DNA of 10,538 nt from an uncultured Lachnospiraceae bacterium (GTDB lineage: Bacteria; Bacillota_A; Clostridia; Lachnospirales; Lachnospiraceae): positions 1-10,538 of the forward strand of contig CAJUFW010000072.1 in the NCBI GenBank assembly GCA_910585655.1. Direction: 5' to 3'. Shown here piece by piece: positions 8,707 through 10,538 of the stretch. Every line of letters starts with the position of its first letter. The stretch's first letter is position 1. The notes under the pieces were generated by a model. It had not been told where the DNA came from. It ran no database searches and saw nothing but the letters and a program-made list of their open reading frames with translations. The translations under genes were made by a program, and so were the position numbers.

Positions 8707-8715
8707 TTTGTCGAA
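8707..8715 (+). promoter_or_regulatory. Spo0A-box-like sequence in the divergent control region
   Basis: TTTGTCGAA contains the Spo0A core TGTCGAA (consensus TGNCGAA). It lies upstream of both the minus-strand penicillin-binding protein promoter and the plus-strand DUF6514-like promoter. The same 7-mer also occurs on the plus strand inside coding sequence at 221, 6125 and 8396, so a chance match is quite possible. Confidence 0.25.
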
Positions 8716-8733
8716 TCTTGCGATTAAAAGAAC

Positions 8734-8763
8734 TGGATTTATTTAGAAAAAATAGTATATAAT
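8734..8763 (+). promoter_or_regulatory. Candidate SigA-type promoter of the DUF6514-like gene
   Basis: A perfect TATAAT at 8758-8763 has a poor -35 (TGGATT, 8734-8739) at 18 bp in an AT-rich setting. The leader of about 90 bases is A-rich and contains two TAACAAAA copies 10 bases apart (8774 and 8784). No hairpin or riboswitch fold was recognised in it. Confidence 0.5.
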
Positions 8764-8858
8764 AGGATTAAATTAACAAAAGCTAACAAAAATATACAAA
8801 TAAAGAACAGAAGAAGAAAGGAAAATGGAAAAATATGTAAAAGAAAGAGGGATTTTAT

Positions 8859-9164
8859 ATGGAAAAAGTAGTGGAAATGAGCCGTGTAGTGCTGCCGGAC
8901 GGAGAGGAATTTGATTTGGAGTATTTTCTTGTAACACAGGAGCCGAAGGAACGGGTCAGAGCATATGGTATCGGAATACAAAAGCTTGGAAGGAAATCGA
9001 CGGCAGAAAGCGGAACTGTTTTGCCGGAACGGGAAGTCGTAGAAAAGCTTACCGAATCCGAAGAAAAGGCAATGGACTGGATTGCGCGCCTTGCCAGAAA
9101 TCAAGTCACTCCGATTAGCTTAGTAGAAGTATTAGACGAGCTTGTGACAAAGGAAGGGATATAA
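8859..9164 (+). CDS. Small DUF6514-like protein of unknown function
   Basis: This 101-residue acidic protein has no signal peptide or membrane segment and is probably cytoplasmic. It opens with MEKVVEMSRVVLPDGEEFDLEYFLV, a two-strand-like segment, continues with the YGIGIQKLG strand, and ends in a helical part with the NQVTPISLVEVLDELV signature (about 81-96). This arrangement (an LEYFLV start, YGI middle and VTP-L-V-D end) is what I recall for DUF6514 proteins of Clostridia; the family name is from memory and the function is not known. An AGAGGG site (8846-8851) lies 7 bases before the ATG. The gene has its own promoter, is divergent from the penicillin-binding protein gene and is separated from the next gene by 172 bases. 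No clear terminator follows it. Confidence 0.8.
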   Translation: MEKVVEMSRVVLPDGEEFDLEYFLVTQEPKERVRAYGIGIQKLGRKSTAESGTVLPEREVVEKLTESEEKAMDWIARLARNQVTPISLVEVLDELVTKEGI

Positions 9165-9244
9165 AGGGCAGGGCAATCGGTATTATTACATAGAAGAAGT
9201 TTGTATTTTATTTGTAAAACGGGATGGAATTTCCGGGGAGAGAC

Positions 9245-9273
9245 TTGAGAAAAGAAGCGAGGTATGGCATAAT
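9245..9273 (+). promoter_or_regulatory. SigA-type promoter of the YigZ-family gene
   Basis: TTGAGA (9245-9250) and CATAAT (9268-9273) are separated by exactly 17 bases, and TGG directly before the -10 gives an extended form. It lies about 65 bases before the ATG at 9337, so this gene can be transcribed independently of the small gene upstream. Confidence 0.75.
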
Positions 9274-9336
9274 AGAAAAAAGTGGCATGGGTACATAGAG
9301 CGTGCCGGATGCTTTTAGGAAAGAGAGGAGATAGCC

Positions 9337-10029
9337 ATGCAGGAACGCTATCGTACCGTTTTGGAGGGTGGGGTAGGAGAACTAGAGGAAAAGAAATCCC
9401 GTTTTATTGCTACCATAGAGCATATTGAGAGCGAGGAGGAAGCGGCGCAGGTAGTAGGCGCCTGTCGGAAAAAATATTGGGATGCTTCCCATCATTGTTC
9501 TGCTTATATTATAGGAAGCAAACAGGAAATTCAGCACTGCAGCGACGACGGAGAGCCGGGCGGGACAGCAGGACGCCCGATGTTAGACGTGCTTTTAGGC
9601 GGTGGATTCTGCAATGTCATAGTAGTAGTCACTCGCTATTTTGGCGGGACGCTGTTAGGGACCGGCGGTCTGGTACGGGCTTATTCGGGTGCCGTGAAAG
9701 CTGGCTTGGCTGCCAGTACCGTGATCGAAAAGAGGCTGGGACGAAAGCTGGCAGTAAAGACGGATTACAACAGCATCGGAAAGATCCAATATATTCTGGC
9801 GGCAGAGAATATCCCGGTTCTGGAGACGCTTTATACGGATCAGGTACAGACGAATTTGATTGTCGAGCCGAAACGGCTGTCTGCTTTATGTAAAAAACTG
9901 ACAGAGGCGACGGCAGGCGGCGCCGTATACGAGGAGCAGGAGCTGTACTATTTTGCAGAACTGGAAAAGGGAAACGGTGCATCCGGCAGGGAAGTAAGAC
10001 TGTTTGAACAGCAGAGCGAACCGTCCTAG
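9337..10029 (+). CDS. yigZ: YigZ/IMPACT family protein (UPF0029 plus DUF1949)
   Basis: This 230-residue cytoplasmic protein has the family blocks in order: EKKSRFIA (18-25), ASHHCSAYIIG (50-60), SDDGEPGGTAGRPML (69-83) and TRYFGGTLLGTGGLVRAYSGAVKAG in the 99-123 region, which make up the UPF0029/IMPACT N-terminal domain. A DUF1949-like C-terminal domain follows (about 140-200). The eukaryotic relative IMPACT/YIH1 binds GCN1 and restrains GCN2; the bacterial role is unsettled, with proposed links to translation or nucleic acid binding. The C-terminal end (about 208-230, Gly/Ser/Glu-rich) extends slightly past the usual length of just over 200 residues. The start is the ATG behind AGAGGAG (9323-9330). 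It has its own promoter and no obvious terminator. Confidence 0.92.
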   Translation: MQERYRTVLEGGVGELEEKKSRFIATIEHIESEEEAAQVVGACRKKYWDASHHCSAYIIGSKQEIQHCSDDGEPGGTAGRPMLDVLLGGGFCNVIVVVTRYFGGTLLGTGGLVRAYSGAVKAGLAASTVIEKRLGRKLAVKTDYNSIGKIQYILAAENIPVLETLYTDQVQTNLIVEPKRLSALCKKLTEATAGGAVYEEQELYYFAELEKGNGASGREVRLFEQQSEPS

Positions 10030-10095
10030 TATGGATTCGGCAATATTACCAAAAATAGCATGAAAAATTTGTGAGATAAGCCATGTAAAATAAAA

Positions 10096-10124
10096 TTGAT
10101 ACTCGGAAACGATAGTGGTATAAT
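10096..10124 (+). promoter_or_regulatory. Strong SigA-type promoter of the oxidoreductase gene
   Basis: TTGATA (10096-10101) and a perfect TATAAT (10119-10124) are 17 bases apart, with TGG before the -10. Transcription should start near 10131, leaving a leader of about 90 bases before the ATG at 10219. An AAACGAT motif (10107-10113) sits in the spacer. Confidence 0.82.
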
Positions 10125-10142
10125 GAAGAAGGTAGAGAAAAA

Positions 10143-10177
10143 GTAAACGATTACATTACAGAATGAAAACGATTACT
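10143..10177 (+). promoter_or_regulatory. Paired LacI/CcpA-like operator sites downstream of the promoter
   Basis: Site 1 is GTAAACGATTAC (10143-10154), an inverted repeat about a central CG with one mismatched pair. Site 2 is TGAAAACGATTACT (10164-10177), which fits the CcpA cre pattern TGWAARCGYTWNCW with one mismatch. The two central CG pairs are 22 bp apart, two helical turns, so both sites face the same side of the DNA. Both lie just after the expected transcription start, a position suited to repression. Whether a local LacI-family regulator or CcpA binds cannot be told from the sequence. Confidence 0.6.
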
Positions 10178-10218
10178 TTTTGCGTATACAACTATATTTT
10201 GTAGAAAGGCGGAGAGTC

Positions 10219-10538
10219 ATGGCAAACTTAAAAATTGGCTTTATCGGATGCGGCGGCATCGCAAATCAGAAGCATTTTCCAGGTATGTCTCAGGAGGAGG
10301 GCGTTGATCTGGTAGCTTTCTGTGATCTGATTGTAGAAAGAGCAGAAAAGGCAGCAAAGGAGTATGGTACTCCGGATGCCAAGGTGTATACCGATTATCA
10401 TGAGCTGTTAGCAGATAAGAGCATTGACGCAGTGCATGTATTGACTCCGAACGTATCTCACTGTGAGATTACCGTAGCAGCCTTAGAGGCAGGCAAGAAC
10501 GTTCTGTGTGAGAAGCCGATGGCAGCTACCACAGAGGA
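10219..10538 (+). CDS. Gfo/Idh/MocA-family oxidoreductase, 3'-truncated by window end
   Basis: The first 106 codons are present; the stop lies beyond the window. The N-terminal Rossmann fold for NAD(P) is clear, with KIGFIGCGGIANQKH (5-19) holding the GxGxxG-type loop, an acidic residue after strand 2 in VAFCDL (32-37), VLTPNVSH (74-81) and the family EKPMA motif (98-102), whose Lys99 is typically at the active site. Members oxidise or epimerise sugars, inositols and related polyols; the substrate is set by the C-terminal domain, which is missing here. The leader has AAAGGCGGAG before the ATG. A strong promoter with LacI/CcpA-like operators suggests a carbohydrate-responsive catabolic gene. 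Confidence 0.92.
   Translation, partial: MANLKIGFIGCGGIANQKHFPGMSQEEGVDLVAFCDLIVERAEKAAKEYGTPDAKVYTDYHELLADKSIDAVHVLTPNVSHCEITVAALEAGKNVLCEKPMAATTE

Noticed and set aside
8825..8914. Upstream ORF (MEKYVKERGILYG...) overlapping the DUF6514-like gene out of frame
   Set aside because: The only purine-rich stretch is too close to its ATG, and most of the frame is just the shifted reading of the real gene, so a leader peptide is not supported.
9165..9244. Search for a terminator after the DUF6514-like gene
   Set aside because: No GC-rich stem followed by a T tract was found; only a short GGAATTTCC palindrome is present.

Overview
The window looks like chromosomal DNA from a low-to-medium GC Firmicute, most likely a gut-type Clostridium of the family Lachnospiraceae. 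The reasons are the single-chain Clostridia-type PurL, a sigma factor followed by a membrane protein in a Lachnospiraceae-like arrangement, a DUF6514-like small protein, strong purine-rich ribosome binding sites and TATAAT-type promoters with TGn extensions. It is the left end of an assembled contig: bases 1-48 are Illumina library adapter (P7 fragment, 8-base index and read-2 primer site), not genome. No mobile element, CRISPR array, tRNA or rRNA was seen.

Layout. (1) 49-3782, plus strand: purL, FGAM synthase of purine synthesis, missing its N-terminus at the contig edge, followed by an intrinsic terminator (3845-3890). (2) 3987-5776, plus strand: a two-gene operon of an ECF-like sigma factor and a 406-residue single-pass membrane protein, joined by an ATGA overlap. 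A TGTAAC-N16-CGGG element upstream resembles an ECF-type promoter, so the operon may be autoregulated, and the second gene is the natural candidate for a cognate anti-sigma or sensor. (3) 5776-5816: a perfect 16-bp hairpin lies between this operon and the convergent next gene and can terminate both strands. (4) 5834-8620, minus strand: a class A penicillin-binding protein with a cysteine-rich segment and a long acidic tail. (5) 8621-8858: a divergent control region with a promoter for each side and a Spo0A-box-like 9-mer. (6) 8859-9164: a 101-residue DUF6514-like protein. (7) 9337-10029: a YigZ/IMPACT-family protein with its own promoter. (8) 10219-10538: the first 106 codons of a Gfo/Idh/MocA-family oxidoreductase, cut by the window edge, behind a strong promoter with two LacI/CcpA-like operator sites 22 bp apart and a third related motif inside the promoter spacer.

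The genes do not form one pathway; they are separate transcription units of housekeeping (purL, PBP), signalling (sigma and membrane partner) and unknown or accessory metabolic function. I see no convincing novel multi-gene system. The points most worth checking are the adapter-derived false N-terminus, the sigma/membrane-protein pair with its putative autoregulatory promoter, and the operator cluster before the oxidoreductase.
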